The position numbers and the translations under genes are program-made. Below, piece after piece: positions 10,412 to 22,518 of a stretch of 64,000 nucleotides of DNA. Origin of the DNA: Rosa chinensis (lineage: Eukaryota; Streptophyta; Magnoliopsida; Rosales; Rosaceae); assembly GCF_002994745.2 (NCBI RefSeq), contig NC_037092.1, forward strand, positions 22,841,001 to 22,905,000. Reading direction: 5' to 3'. Numbering within the stretch: position 1 is the first letter of the stretch; every line of letters begins with the position of its first letter. The notes under the pieces are model-generated. The model searched no databases, was not told where the DNA came from, and saw only the letters and a list, made by a program, of their open reading frames with translations.

Positions 10412-11320
10412 GGTAGATCTGAGCTTTGTCGAAAAAAACCATGGTAGATCTAAGAGCCTAGCTTCTGCAGATCGTGAAGCGAAGGTCGGTTGTCGAGGTT
10501 CATAATGATCACGGATCTCGGCACTGGTGTCTTCGTCCGGTGAAGCGGCTCTGTGGTTTTGGGCCAGAGCAATCACCGGTGACTTCATCCCGGTCAATCC
10601 GATCTGGTGCCCAGATCAATTTCTGGGTGCCTAGAGCAATTTTTTTTTTTTGGTATACTTTGAGTTCCGAGAATGGGGAAGAAAAAAAAAGTGAACTTAT
10701 ACAATTGAACATATAAATTGATCAATTGTGTCTGTTTCATTTTGGTTTTGGGAGTTTATGCATTTCACTTGAGGGGCAATAATATGATTATTGGGAGGCA
10801 ATAATAATATTACTGGGGGGCAATAAAATGTTTATTAGGGCAATAATAAGATTATTGGGGGGCAATAATAAGATTATTTATTTGGATAAACCTACTAAAA
10901 CATTCAAAATTAAAAACACATTCATTTTTCACTAATTATTGATCCCCAATGAACTTGTTACTGGGGGCAATAATATGATTATTGGGGGGTAATAAACTCA
11001 AACGCTGGAATCCGGTCACCAGTCCGGGAGCCGGATTCAGGATTCCGGTGACAGGTCGCCGGAGTCCAGTCATCGGTCGCCAGAGACCACGGCAGGCTAG
11101 TGGTCACTGGAGCATAGCAAGGTGGAGGTTGACTTCTCTCTCTAAGAGAGAAATAAGGAGAGGGCAAAACATTCCCAAAAATAAATAAAAAGAATAAAAA
11201 AAGAAATTGGGTATTAGGGAAATAATCTTTTAGAGTGTTTTGGGTAAATGAGGTTAAAAAACTGTTAGTGGAGCAAGTGGGCAATTTTTAGCCTAAAATC
11301 GGGTAAATGATCATTTTCCC

Positions 11321-11770
11321 TTATATTCCAAAAGGTTCTTTTGTTACTCAACAATCAACGTGAAAAGCGTCATTGACATTATATAACGTCACGTTTGGAC
11401 GTCCTCTTTTTCTTTTTTCTCTTTCGACCAACGTTATTTTTATTCCAAAAGGTTCTTTTGTTACTCAACAATCAACGTGAAAAGCGTCATTGACATTATA
11501 TAACGTCACGTTTGGATGTCACAAGATGGAGTGCTGCAGTTAACTTAGTTTTGGTGTGACTGGTCCAAATAGAATTATGAATCCTTATGTGATAGGGAAA
11601 GTATATTTAATCATAGATTTCTTACTCATATTCTGAATAGGGTTCCTTATTGTATTAGATTTAGACTCTTCTTGTCGAAATTTTCTCATTCTACAACAAG
11701 ATTCCAATTTTGTGTTTTGTTGGCTGAACTAACTAGAATAATGCTTCTCTGAGTTTTAAGTTACAATTTA
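11321..11770. other. Decayed copia-type tail with a 116-bp tandem duplication
   Basis: It parallels 780..1094. ATTCCAAAAGGTTCTTTTGT through CACGTTTGGA occurs twice (about 11327..11404 and 11443..11520) with CTTTTTCTTTTTTCTCTTTC between. No gene. Confidence 0.5.
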
Positions 11771-12626
11771 GGCTCTTATCAAATGCCAAAAATTGGCCTA
11801 ACAAATACCCACTTACTCTACTAAAAGATTTGTGTGTCCACTTATCCCGAATTATGCTTCTCTGAGTTCTAAGTTACAATTTGGGCTCTTATCAAATGCC
11901 CAAATTTGGCCTCTACATAATTAAAATGTCATTTGAGTCTTCGTCGGTCACTGGAGACTCCGGTCACCGAAATTCAGCTGTTGGAGGTCTCCAAAGAGAT
12001 CATGGGAAATCTTATAGGTCACCAGAGAGGTCGCTGGAGACTTCTATTACTCCCCAATAAAACCCAATAATTTTTATCGGGGGCAATAAAAGTTTATTAA
12101 ACTTTATTGAGGAGCAATAAAATCGGAAGGTGAACTTCAGTCACCGGAGGTCCTCAAAGATCTTATAATTCACTGGAGCGGTTGCCGGAGACTTTTATTA
12201 TCCCCAATAAAACTCAATAAATATTTATTTGGAGCAATAAAAATTTGTCGGGTATTATCGGGGGCAATAAAACCTGACGACGGACTCTGATCACTAGTCA
12301 CCAGAGGTCGCTGGAAGTCCCCAAAGAGATCGTTGGAGATCTTATAGGTCACCAGAGAGGCTGCCAGAGACTTTTATTACCCTCCAATAAAACCCAATAA
12401 ATTTTTATTTGAGGACAATAAAAGTTTATTGAAAAGCAATAAAACCAGATGCAAGACTCATGTCACCGGTCTGGAGGTCCTCCAAGAGGTGCCGAAGACT
12501 TTATTATCCCCTAATAAAACCCAATAAATTTCTATTAGGGGCAATAAAAGTTCATTGGGTATTATTATGTGGCAACAAACCGGATGCCGGACTCTGGTCA
12601 CCCTGATTAAGGCGAAGTCTCCAATG

Positions 12627-12661
<35 letters not shown>

Positions 12662-13199
12662 ATAGAGAGAGAGAGGCAAAAATTGTCTAAGAAAAAAAAA
12701 AAAAACTTAATATGGTACTAGGGTAAAAAATATGTAATTTATTGGATAAGTAGGCAATCTTATAAGATGTTTGGGTAAGTGAGGTTAGTATAGCTCAAAT
12801 TTGGGCAAACGAACAAAAATAAAAATAAAGATGTTTGGGTAAGTAGGGTTAGTATTGTAGCTCAAATTTGGATAAATGGACATTTTCCCTTACAACTCTA
12901 TAGTATGGTTCCAGATTTGCTACGTATTCATCTTTATGTGATCGAATAACGGCTTACAACCAAACAGCATTAGAGATCATGGTTCCGACTCCCGAGTAGT
13001 CTCTCTCCACCTCAAAATTTATTGTTGTACACTTGGTAGAGTTGTGCATCACTGCTGCATGTTATGATAATAATCAATTGTATCAGGGACATTCGATCCC
13101 CACATAGTACTAAATAATAATGCTGAATTCATTCTTCATTCTACTATCGGGAGGCCAGTCACCGGATTACTGCCGAATCTCCGATAACTTCTCTCTCTA

Positions 13200-13279
<80 letters not shown>

Positions 13280-13708
13280 CTTGTCCTAAAAATAAAAAAA
13301 CAAAAAAATCTAATTAGGCAAAAACTATGTTATTCATTGGGTAAGTGAGCAATCCTATTAGATGTTAGGGTAAGTAGAGTTAGTGTAGCTCAAATTTGGG
13401 AAATGGACATTCTCCCTTAATGATGAAAGATACGTAGCAAATTTGGTTCCGAATCTACTATGTATCTTTCATCTTTATGTGATCGATACTAACAGCGTAC
13501 AACCAAACAACATTAAATTCATGGTCCCGATCGATTCCTGAGTAGTCTCTCTTCACCTCAAAATTTGTGGATGTACATTTGGTAGAGTTGTGCATCACTG
13601 CTGCATGTGATGGTGTTAATCAGTTGTATCAAGGACATACGATTCCCACATAGTACTGAATATTAATGCTGAATTCATTCTGCTATCTAAAATCGTGCCT
13701 CGCCACAG
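11771..13708 (+). mobile_element. Repeat element 'X' copy 2
   Basis: It has the same internal order as copy 1: the GGTCACCGGAG/CAATAAAA units (11930..12600), then roughly 450-bp units containing TTTATGTGATCGA and GTTGTGCATCACTGCTGC (12600..13700). Both copies sit directly before a CAATGGATT-class TIR element (CAAGGATT), consistent with duplication of the whole block rather than independent insertion. Confidence 0.5.
13201..13275. repeat. Compound microsatellite (TG)n(AG)n
   Basis: About 12 TG units are followed by about 25 AG units inside element X copy 2. Confidence 0.92.
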
Positions 13709-14685
13709 CAAGGATTAAAATATATGTATCTACATATCTATCAGAATTCAGAACTTTGAAAAAAAAAATGAAAAAAAAGATACCGGAAATATCAGGGATA
13801 TCTGGGAAAAAAAAATATTTGTAAAAATCAATTTATTGAAATTACATATATTTACATATGAATGTCAACTTTATTTACATCTAAAAATAGACTTTAAGTG
13901 GTTGAAAAATCTCTCATTACGAAAGTGCAATAATCAGACCAAGATATATGACCCATATAGTACAAATTGTAGTGATGAACATGATAGTTATAGATCTTTT
14001 TAGAGCTGCCAACTGCATGTTTTCCCAAGAAGGGGATAATAAGGATGAATCCAATAGTCTGTTCTCTTTAACTAAAACTATAATATAATTGAGAACAATC
14101 CCATATAATTGAGAAAGATGAAGTGAATTAGTTACTTTTTGAAATTGCTTCATCAAGAATGCTACTTGTCCATATTCATGTTCAGGGAATTTCTCTTCAC
14201 CTGGATTCCACTCCTCACTCGGTTTTCCTTCGAAGGGAATACTTCTCACCCAAATTTGTTTTGAGGATATTTTTCCTCACCCATAATCGCCTTGAAGAGA
14301 TCTCTCCTCACACATATTTGTATTTAGAGAGTTACTTGTCACCCAGAATCACCTTGAAGGTATTTCTCCTCACCTAGATTCGCCTTGAGGAGATTTCTTC
14401 TCAACCAAATTCGCCTTGAAGAGATCTCCCCTCACACAGATTTGCATTTACAAAATTATTTAATTTTTTCTATTTTTTATTTTTTTATCAGATTTTATAG
14501 ATATTTCTTCATTTTATCAAGATTATATTCCAGATATCTAATATATCGGAGATATTTGACTATGTCGGAGAAATTTCGCAAAAACAGTAGAAGATAAGAT
14601 ATTTTCCTCCTAAGATACATTGGTTCCTCCAAAAATGGAGATATCATGGGATATATCATAAATATCATAAATATTTCAATCCTTG
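13709..14685. mobile_element. CAAGGATT TIR element, copy 2
   Basis: It starts CAAGGATTAAAATATATG and ends ATATTTCAATCCTTG. It keeps the same TCACCCAGATTCGCCTTGA minisatellite (about 14170..14450) as copy 1 but is 275 bp shorter. There is no transposase. Confidence 0.55.
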
Positions 14686-15109
14686 CCTTACATAGCTGAT
14701 ATTGGAATTCTGTAAATTTTATAATCCCCATTCGCAATTAAAACGGCATTAATTAAGAATAAAAAATTTTTAAAAAATAATGTTACATAGCAGTGCAGAA
14801 AAAACAATGCCAACAACCAGTATTGCTATCCTACATAACAAACGCAAAAGGATTCCTACAAATATCACATGCGATCTACCATCTAGTAGTAGCTGGGTCT
14901 TCATCACTTGTTGTATAAATGGTCACTTACGCTGCATGAATACGTACACGAGTTATTACCTTGATATTCTCTTGTCAGGTTTCTTCTTGCTATCATAGCT
15001 TCAAGCTTAAGAGCCTCAGATCCTCATAATTTTCAGCTCGTTAGAACTATATCTTCTTTTCCACACCATTTGGGGTTTAGGAATCTCCATCTCCACCATC
15101 TTGATCATA
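14686..15109 (+). other. Paralogue of the LTR-like segment, without the Harbinger insert
   Basis: It matches 4551..4887 joined directly to 5994..6090. It has TATA-like TGTATAAATGGTC near 14915 and the uninterrupted AGCTTAAGAGCCTCAGATCC at about 15004, which documents the empty site of the 4888..5990 element. Confidence 0.55.
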
Positions 15110-15118
15110 AACAGTTAA

Positions 15119-15542
15119 GGGCTAAATACTTATTACTATCCTGTGGTTTAGGTCCAAAATTAATTCAATCCCTAGACTTCTAATTTCATCAAAAACACCC
15201 TTGTACTTTTAATTTTGATCTAATATGTCCAATTCATTAATATTCTGCTATGGGTTCAACTTATAGTTAGATTATTTGATGAAAAACTTTTTATTTGATA
15301 AATTTCTAATAGTGAGACTCACTTCTACATTGACTATGCATGCTATCTCAACACCACATTATAAAACATAGGCCATATATGAGTCATGTCAACAAGTTAA
15401 ATGACTCAATTATTGGAAAATTAACATATTGTACCTATTAGATCAAAATTGAAACTGCATGGGTGTTTTTGATGAAATTAGAAGTCCAGGGACTGAATTG
15501 ATTTTGGACCTAAACCACAGGGTAGTAACCAGTATTTAGCCC
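15119..15542. mobile_element. Mutator-type MITE, family 'GGGCTAAATA', copy 1
   Basis: A 424-bp element beginning GGGCTAAATACTTATTACTA and ending in the inverted AGTATTTAGCCC. Inverted repeats of about 80 bp include GGTTTAGGTCCAAAAT and TTCATCAAAAACACCC. It is flanked by a perfect 9-bp duplication AACAGTTAA (15110..15118 and 15543..15551). Copy 2 is at 49520..49934. Confidence 0.88.
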
Positions 15543-15560
15543 AACAGTTAAAACACCACT

Positions 15561-15786
15561 TGTTTAAGGAAAACTGAAATTGGGAGAGAATTGAGTCGTA
15601 CTTTCATTGATAATAGGGTCTCTTTATACAGAGGATTACAAGACATAAAATCAGAGTTGTATAAGGAAAGATAATCATACAATTAATCGAATATCTCCGA
15701 GAATATCTCTAATTCAAAACCCTATTACAACTAGGTCAAGTAACTTAGAGGTTGGGCCAGACACATATTCTGGATTTACTTGAACA
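15561..15786 (-). repeat. 3' LTR of copia 1
   Basis: 226 bp, reading TGTTTAAGGAAAACTG to TTACTTGAACA on the plus strand. It pairs with 25238..25474; an indel of about 11 bp near ATCTATGAATATTTCC and scattered substitutions separate them. Confidence 0.88.
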
Positions 15787-18612
15787 CTCTCTCTTGTGTT
15801 GCCCAAATGTGGTGCTCTTCTCGTTGCCTCATTAAAAATCTTGCCGAGTAATAAAAACCCTGTAGGACAAAAATAACCTCAGTCTAAGGGGAAAAAGAAC
15901 ACAAGACACCCTTCACATTTCGAGACCATACATGTAGACATCTCCCCCTTATGTCTGCATCTCCCCCTGATGACTACGGTCATGGGAGTTCAGATTACTT
16001 AGGCAAATGATGCTACCAACATGTTTCTTGAAAGTGGAATTTAGGCAATGACTTAGTGAGCAAGTCTATCACATTTTCCTCAGATCAAACCTAGTTCACT
16101 TTGATCTTAAGGAGAGTCTGTTGTTGCTGATTATGCTTGGTGTTGTCGCTTTTGATGTAGCTTTGCTTCATTCTTTCAAAACAAGCAGTATTATCCTAAA
16201 TGTTCATAGGCTCATCTATGGTAGACTTTAAACCACAATTGTTCGAACATGCGTAATTATAGATCCAATCCATATATATTCATGAACCACTTCGTGAAGA
16301 GCAATAATCTCTGTATTGTTCGAAAATATAGTGACTAAGGTCTGTTCTATAGACCTCCAAGATATCGCAGTCTTACCCATGGTGAACACTTAACCAGTTT
16401 GAGAATGGCTTTTGTGTAGGTCAGAGAGATACCCAACATCTGCAAACCTTCCAAAACACATGTCATTTTGGGATGGGGATAGAAGACGTAGGCCAATGTT
16501 GGCGACTTTCCTAGTGTGTGATGGGTCCGAATCCATCGTTTATCTGTAGGGATAGAACAAACTCATATCAATCATACATCTCAAGTACCGAAAGATTTCT
16601 TTTACACCAATCTAATGGCGTCGCATTGGCGCAAATCTATATCTATCTAAAAAGTTCACGACAAATGAGATGTCCGGTCTTGTGCATTGAGCTAAGTACA
16701 ATAATACGCCTATTGTATTTAAGTAAGGCACTTCTGCCTCTAGCACATCTTCGTCATCATCCTTTGGATGAAAATGATCATTTTCAGGATCAAGACTACG
16801 AACGATCATGGGGGTGCTTGAAGGTTTGACCTAGTCAAAATGCCTAAGCATCTATCAACACGATGCTCAAGCTCCAAATTGAGACATAATCATGTTCTCC
16901 CAAAATCCAGTATCTCAAAATTGGATTTCAAGTGTTTAGCGGTTTCCCTTAACTCTTTAAGAGCTTCCAATAAAGATCATGTCCAACATGAACTGTGATG
17001 GAATCCAAAACTTGTTATGGAGACACGTGGGCATATCCCTTCCCAATGAAGTAGTCACTTTAGTGAGCATTTCAACCTCTTTGTAAAACGCGCTCCTTGG
17101 TCTAGAGCCACTTGACTTGGGTAAATGAAGTTCACCATGAACCTTTATGTATATTCAATATCTAGATCCCCATAGAGATACGTAGTGACCATATTCGTAA
17201 GCTGCATGTTCAGTTATTCAGAAACTACCAAACTGACAGGGTAGTGGAGTGCAATGACAACCATTACGAGAGAATATGTCTCATCGTAGTTGATTCCAAG
17301 GCGTTTTGTGAGAAACCTTGCGTCATAAGGCGAGATTACTATCTCTTTGTCTCATCACGCTTTCTAACAAAGACCTATTAGATAACAGGTTTTATGTCAG
17401 GAGGTGTTGGCATCACTGGCTCAAAAATCTTTCTCTTCGTTAGAGAATCCAACTTAACCTGGATCACATCTTTCCATTTATGCCAAATTTCTCTACGCTG
17501 GCATTCATTCATCAACGAAGTGTGGTTCGGTATTATCAGACTCAATAAACTCATGCTTTATGATGTGCACAAATACATCATCAATCATGATGGAGTTTCT
17601 ATCCCACGTCTCATATACACTAATTTTCATAGAGTTCTATATTTTCAAGAATAGGTTTTGACGTTGAGGCGTCCCCCAATGATAACCATAATCCAGAAGA
17701 TTCTCATGAGATAGATTTTGAGTGTTGATGATCAAAGGATTGGAATGTGCCAAAATATCCTTCGAACCCACAGGTCTCTCACGCATCCTAGCTGGAGCCA
17801 TGGCCTATAACGCCAGAGTGCTACTCTCTTTGGCGTTGGCGCCATGCCTACCTCTGTGTAGAGTGGGGCTATGTACTTTCATAGGGACGTCCTTCCTTGC
17901 AGGCATATGTGTAGTATATATGTGTGACCTCGTGTGGTTCCTACTGAACATTCATGTTCCTGCAAGGATCGAGATGAGACATAGTGGGAACAGACCACAA
18001 CAATCCCTGTCGTTCCTGCTTAACATTCGTGTTCTTATCTCCCCCTAACGACGAAAAGAATTATCTCCCCCTAACGACAAAAAGACTATCTCATCAAAGT
18101 GACAATCCGCAAGACATGCGGTAAAGAGATCGCCTAGCAAAGGCATTAACTGGCGGACGATTGTTGAAATCTCAAATCCAACGAAGTTGACCATTCGTCT
18201 GTAAGAATCCATCATAGTGCGTTTTGGCGGCGCAATTGGCACATAAATGACACACTCAAATTTGCATAAGTACGAGATGGTATCTAGTCACTAGCCGTAT
18301 CGCAGAGGTAGATTGAGTGGAGGTGGGTCGTAGACGAATTAGCATAGCTGAATGCGATATTTGCATCACCCCAAGTGGATATAAGGATATTGGTGCGCAT
18401 ACTAAATTCCGGGCTACCATCGTAGAGTTTCCGCAAGACCATTTGGGTGTGTACATGAGAATATGATGTCCAACATCAGTCCCAGTGATATGTAATAACC
18501 ATCGAAAATCTTCGATGTAAACTTTCTAACAATGTCAAATCCAATTGACTGAACAGGATGATCCGGGAAGTGAGCCAATTGTCATATGATATTTGCTAGG
18601 AGTGTGGTATAA

Positions 18613-19399
18613 GCAGCATTTACGGGTGGACAATGGCACAACACGTGACCATCGTGTTTGCGTGTCAACCAACATCATGAAATATTTAAGCGTCCTCCAA
18701 TTGATTGAATCCATAGAATCCCAATGGATTCTATGTAAGAACATAATGAGTATTTTCATATCCTTTGCATAGACAGTCTCAATCGTAATTTTCCTAAGGA
18801 ACATGCTTTGTAAAACAATCGAGTGGCTTTAGAAGCAACCAATGAGGATTTTGGTTAGGTTTGAGTGTCTGAAACGCTATTTGAAGCAAAGTTGGTGATT
18901 GCAACATCACCTAGGCTGCCATCACCATGATGGACGCCATCCATAGGTGGGTGTCATGGATAGGGACTGTGTCAGCCCTAGGCTGGTGGTGGACGGCAGC
19001 GGCAGCATTTACGGGTGGACAATGGCACAACACGTGACCATCGTGTTTGCGTGTCAACCAACATCATGAAATATTTAAGCGTCCGCCAATTGATTGAATC
19101 AATCCATAGAATCCCCATGGATTCTATGTAAGAACATAATGAGTATTTTCATATCCTTTGCATAGACAGTCTCAATCGTAATTTTCCTAAGGAACAGGCT
19201 TTGTAAAACGATCGAGCTACTTTAGAAGCAACCAATGAGGATTTTGGTTAGGTTTGAGTGTCTGAAACGCTATTTGAAGCAAAGTTGGTGATTGCAACAT
19301 CACCTAGGCTGCCATCACCATGATGGACGCCATCCATGGGTGGGTGTCATGGATAGGGACTGTGTCAGCCCTAGGCTGGTGGTGGACGGCAGCGGCAGT
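18613..19399. repeat. 389-bp tandem duplication inside copia 1
   Basis: GCAGCATTTACGGGTGGACA occurs at 18613 and again at 19002. The following about 385 bp (through GGTGGACGGCAGCGGCAG) are repeated with few changes. It lies in the degenerate integrase region, and nothing comparable is present in copia 2. Confidence 0.88.
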
Positions 19400-20949
19400 C
19401 ACACTTAATTCAGGAATCAACTTTTGATTCATGCTTCATTTTGCTCGAGAGAATGGATGTCCGTGTGGAGTCTTTAGTAGATAGATCATCATAACATGAC
19501 CAGGATGATCTATCATGGCGTGACAAAGACAATATGTGTCTAAATCCAAGAGATCTTCTCTCATAACTTTATTAGATTTAATAACTGGAATAGTGACATA
19601 GAGTCCATTAGATAGACACATAAACTTCTCTAAGAAGCAATTATTAGAGGTATTGCAAAAGAACTCTTTTTTCGTTCTCTACATGCATTTCTGCATGGAA
19701 TCCGTTGGCAATTCATAGGTGCGATTTGCCCTAGGAGCGTAGTGAGTTTTGTGACAGTAATCAAGGTGTCATTTGGCAAGGGGAACTTGAGCTATTCCAT
19801 GTCCTACACTTAATACTGATGGCCCAGCCATTGTAGTCACAAAGTAATATGCTCAGAATCAAAATGGAGTCATAATGAAAAGAACTCGAAATTTTATTCA
19901 TAAGCCAACAGAGTACATTATTGTCTCTTAACCATTAGGAGAATCTAATCCAAATGCTAGCTAATGCAAAACAAATGTAGTTGTTTGACTTCTTTTGGTA
20001 ACTCCAAAATAAATATGACAAGGAAAGTAGAGAGATGTTGGTGGAGCAAGGCTCGCTTAAGTACCACTTATCTCAAAACCTTGCTAGACATCATACTCAT
20101 TTTGGATGAGCTTATGTGAAGAAAATCTAAACCAATGGCATTTACTACAAAGTATATGACAATTACCTATTACATCTCTTGAAAAAATAAAGACTTAAAT
20201 AGAATTGGCAATCTATTGATCCCAGCCAAATTTGAAGTCTTCAACCCTTCACTCTACATCATCTTCTTGATTTTCTGGTTCCACATAGTAAGCTTCTCTT
20301 GCTTCACAATATGCTTTGTAAGCGGTGACAATATTTCCATGAGATCTACAAATGTGTGCCCATTGATTGGACGCTCCACATCGGGAACATACATCTTTGT
20401 GCTTAGACTCTATTGATTGAGGCGCTTTGAAAGCGTCATTAGGATGACTCTTAGTGTTGGTGGCACCACCAACATGGCCAGAGGCGTTGCCTCTCTCTCT
20501 CTTTCCACGTTGACATCTTCGGCTCCGTGTCCTCCTATTTTGGCTGTTACCTTCCTCATTAGAGAGAGAATATGGACCAGAATGTCCAAAATTGTCCTAG
20601 ATTTAGGAATTCGCTCTTAGCGCCCTCCCTCAGGGGCGCAACTATAATTGGACTCTGGAATATGTTCTAGTCCCATGGGTCTCGAATTATAGTTCTTCAC
20701 AAGGATGTTGTCATGCTTTTCAGCAACACTCATAGCTCCAATGAGCTAATGAAACCTTGTGATCCGTCCTGCAATAACATCGATTTGATAGTTCTTAGCA
20801 ACCATCAATGCAGAGATAGGGAAGGTAGAAAGAGTCAGCTCAATCAACATCGCATATATGATATCTTTTCCACAGAATTCCATAAAGGACTTAATGCGAA
20901 ATGCTTTCGAGTTGTAGTCAATAATTGACTTGAAATCACAGAAGCAGAG

Positions 20950-22293
20950 TGTTGATATAAGTGTATAATTGGCATTCCCTCTTTTAACAAAACACTACTC
21001 ATGAAGAAGCCCAAGTCATGTGTTTAGTAATTAAGCCCAAAGTGTGAGAGCCCAAGTCATGCTTATCCTTGTGGTTGTTTTGCTGTCAGCTTCCCCATCT
21101 CAGCATAATTGTTTAATTACAATTGTTGTGGTTGTCTTGCTGTCAAAGACTCACTTGAAGACTTGAAGATCAGTTTGCTGCCTTGCTGTCAGCTTCCCCA
21201 TCTTAGCATGATTGCAACTTGCCTCTTTTTCTCTTGTTGTCGAAAGCCAAAGACCATCTTTGAAGAATAGTTCAATTGCAACTTGCTACCTCATCTCAGT
21301 TTGCTGCTTTGCTGCCTTGTTGTCGCCCTTTCCCATCCTATCTTAGTTGGTGCCTTGTTGTCTTGTCCAAGATCAAGCTTCAACCTTGCAGATAAGAAGA
21401 AGTCACCCCTTCCTCATGGCATAGGTAAGCTCATGCATGACATCTCTTTCACAAAAGTCAATGGTTTTTCATGGGTTCCATTTGGGTGTCAGTTTTGATT
21501 AAGGAGTTGGAGTGTTTGGCTTCTAGAATTGGTGTTGCCAATTGAAATTAGGAGCATGGGTTTACACGTGCAATATGAAATTAAGGGTATGGGTTTACCT
21601 ACTCCAATTGAGTTTAAGGGTTCTTTGAGTGAAATGTTCTTTCTCTTCCTCCTCTATATATATTGGTTCTCTGTTCCTATTCGGGTATTGAAAACACTTG
21701 TGCTTTTCAGTCCCTTTGTTTATCAAGAGTTTATCTCTTTGGTTTTCTACTTTTCAAAGTGTTTTGTTCCATGTTGAAAACAATTTGAAAAACACAAAAC
21801 CATTCATGCATATTCATCTCTTGCATCCCATGAGTTCAGTTGGGAATTGCAACCTTCAAAGGTAAAATCTTCAAGAAGAACTAGCTGCGTTCATAACTTG
21901 TGTCTTAGTAAGATTTCTGAGTTGTATCACTTGTACAAACAATTAGCAAGTAGTGATTACACACAGCCTAGTGAGTCAGTCTAGGAAGGATTGCCGCGGT
22001 CAGTTCAATCCCTGTGGTGTAAACTTGTAATCTGTTTTTCATTATTGATTTGGTTTTGGTCTTTCAAGTGTAAAGGCCACGCAGATGTTTTCACTTGATA
22101 GGGTTTTACTGTGTCAACAAAACATGTGTTCTTTATTGCTTTAGTTGGTTTGTTGAATTTACAATACTTTCTGTTCAATATCAGTTCTCAGGATTGATCA
22201 CCCTGTTGCAATCCTTGAGAAAGTTTTTTGAACGAAAAATTAGCTGTGAGCCTATTCACCCCCACCCCCTCTAGGCTCCTTCTAGGATCTACA
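20950..22293 (+). mobile_element. Solo LTR (SIRE/Maximus-like copia) nested in copia 1 gag
   Basis: It begins TGTTGATATAAGTG and ends TTCTAGGATCTACA. Near the end is TATTCACCCCCACCCCCTCT, a sequence style common at the end of SIRE/Maximus LTRs. The flanking 5-mers CAGAG and CGGAG fall exactly where the host gag reads CTCYG on the minus strand. Internal sequence and a second LTR are missing, so it is a solo LTR left by recombination. Small ORFs within it look random. Confidence 0.8.
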
Positions 22294-22513
22294 CGGAGGC
22301 TATGCCATTTCACTTCCAGTTCAGGAGGCAGGGAGTCACAGATGTTGCCAAATCTTTCTTCGAGTGAGACCCACAGCCTTTTGGGGTCTTCTTCGTTCAA
22401 ATACTCGTACTGGAGCGAATCATCCATATGACGAGTCATTAAGATGATGACTTTCACCTTATTTGCCTCCAAAGCTGCTCTATTTGCTTCCAAAACTGGA
22501 GCTTGCTCAATAG
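22294..22513 (-). pseudogene. gag fragment of copia 1 (UBN2-type)
   Basis: The minus-strand frame encodes a segment with KVIILMTRHMDDSL, YLNEEDPKRLW and LEERFGN, closely matching the gag of copia 2 (33500..34102). It is cut on one side by the solo LTR at 20950..22293 and on the other by the one at 22519..24190. The gag N-terminal part reappears at 24191..24345. Confidence 0.8.
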
Positions 22514-22518
22514 TTAGC

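Larger units (their letters stand above)
9943..11320. mobile_element. Mutator-like element carrying a PHD gene fragment (Pack-MULE candidate)
   Basis: Imperfect terminal inverted repeats of about 85-90 bp: the left end reads GACCACTTACCCAATTTCAG followed later by TGCTCTACTAAGAG and CCATTTACCCAATC. The inverted right end reads GATCATTTACCCGATTTTAG, TGCTCCACTAACAG and CTCATTTACCCAAAAC. Inside are a (TA)n(TC)n tract, a GC-rich block with coding character (10163..10620) and repeats of GGGGGGCAATAATAAGATTA. I could not define a clean 9-bp target duplication. A second element with the same ends lies at 44444..48625. Confidence 0.65.
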
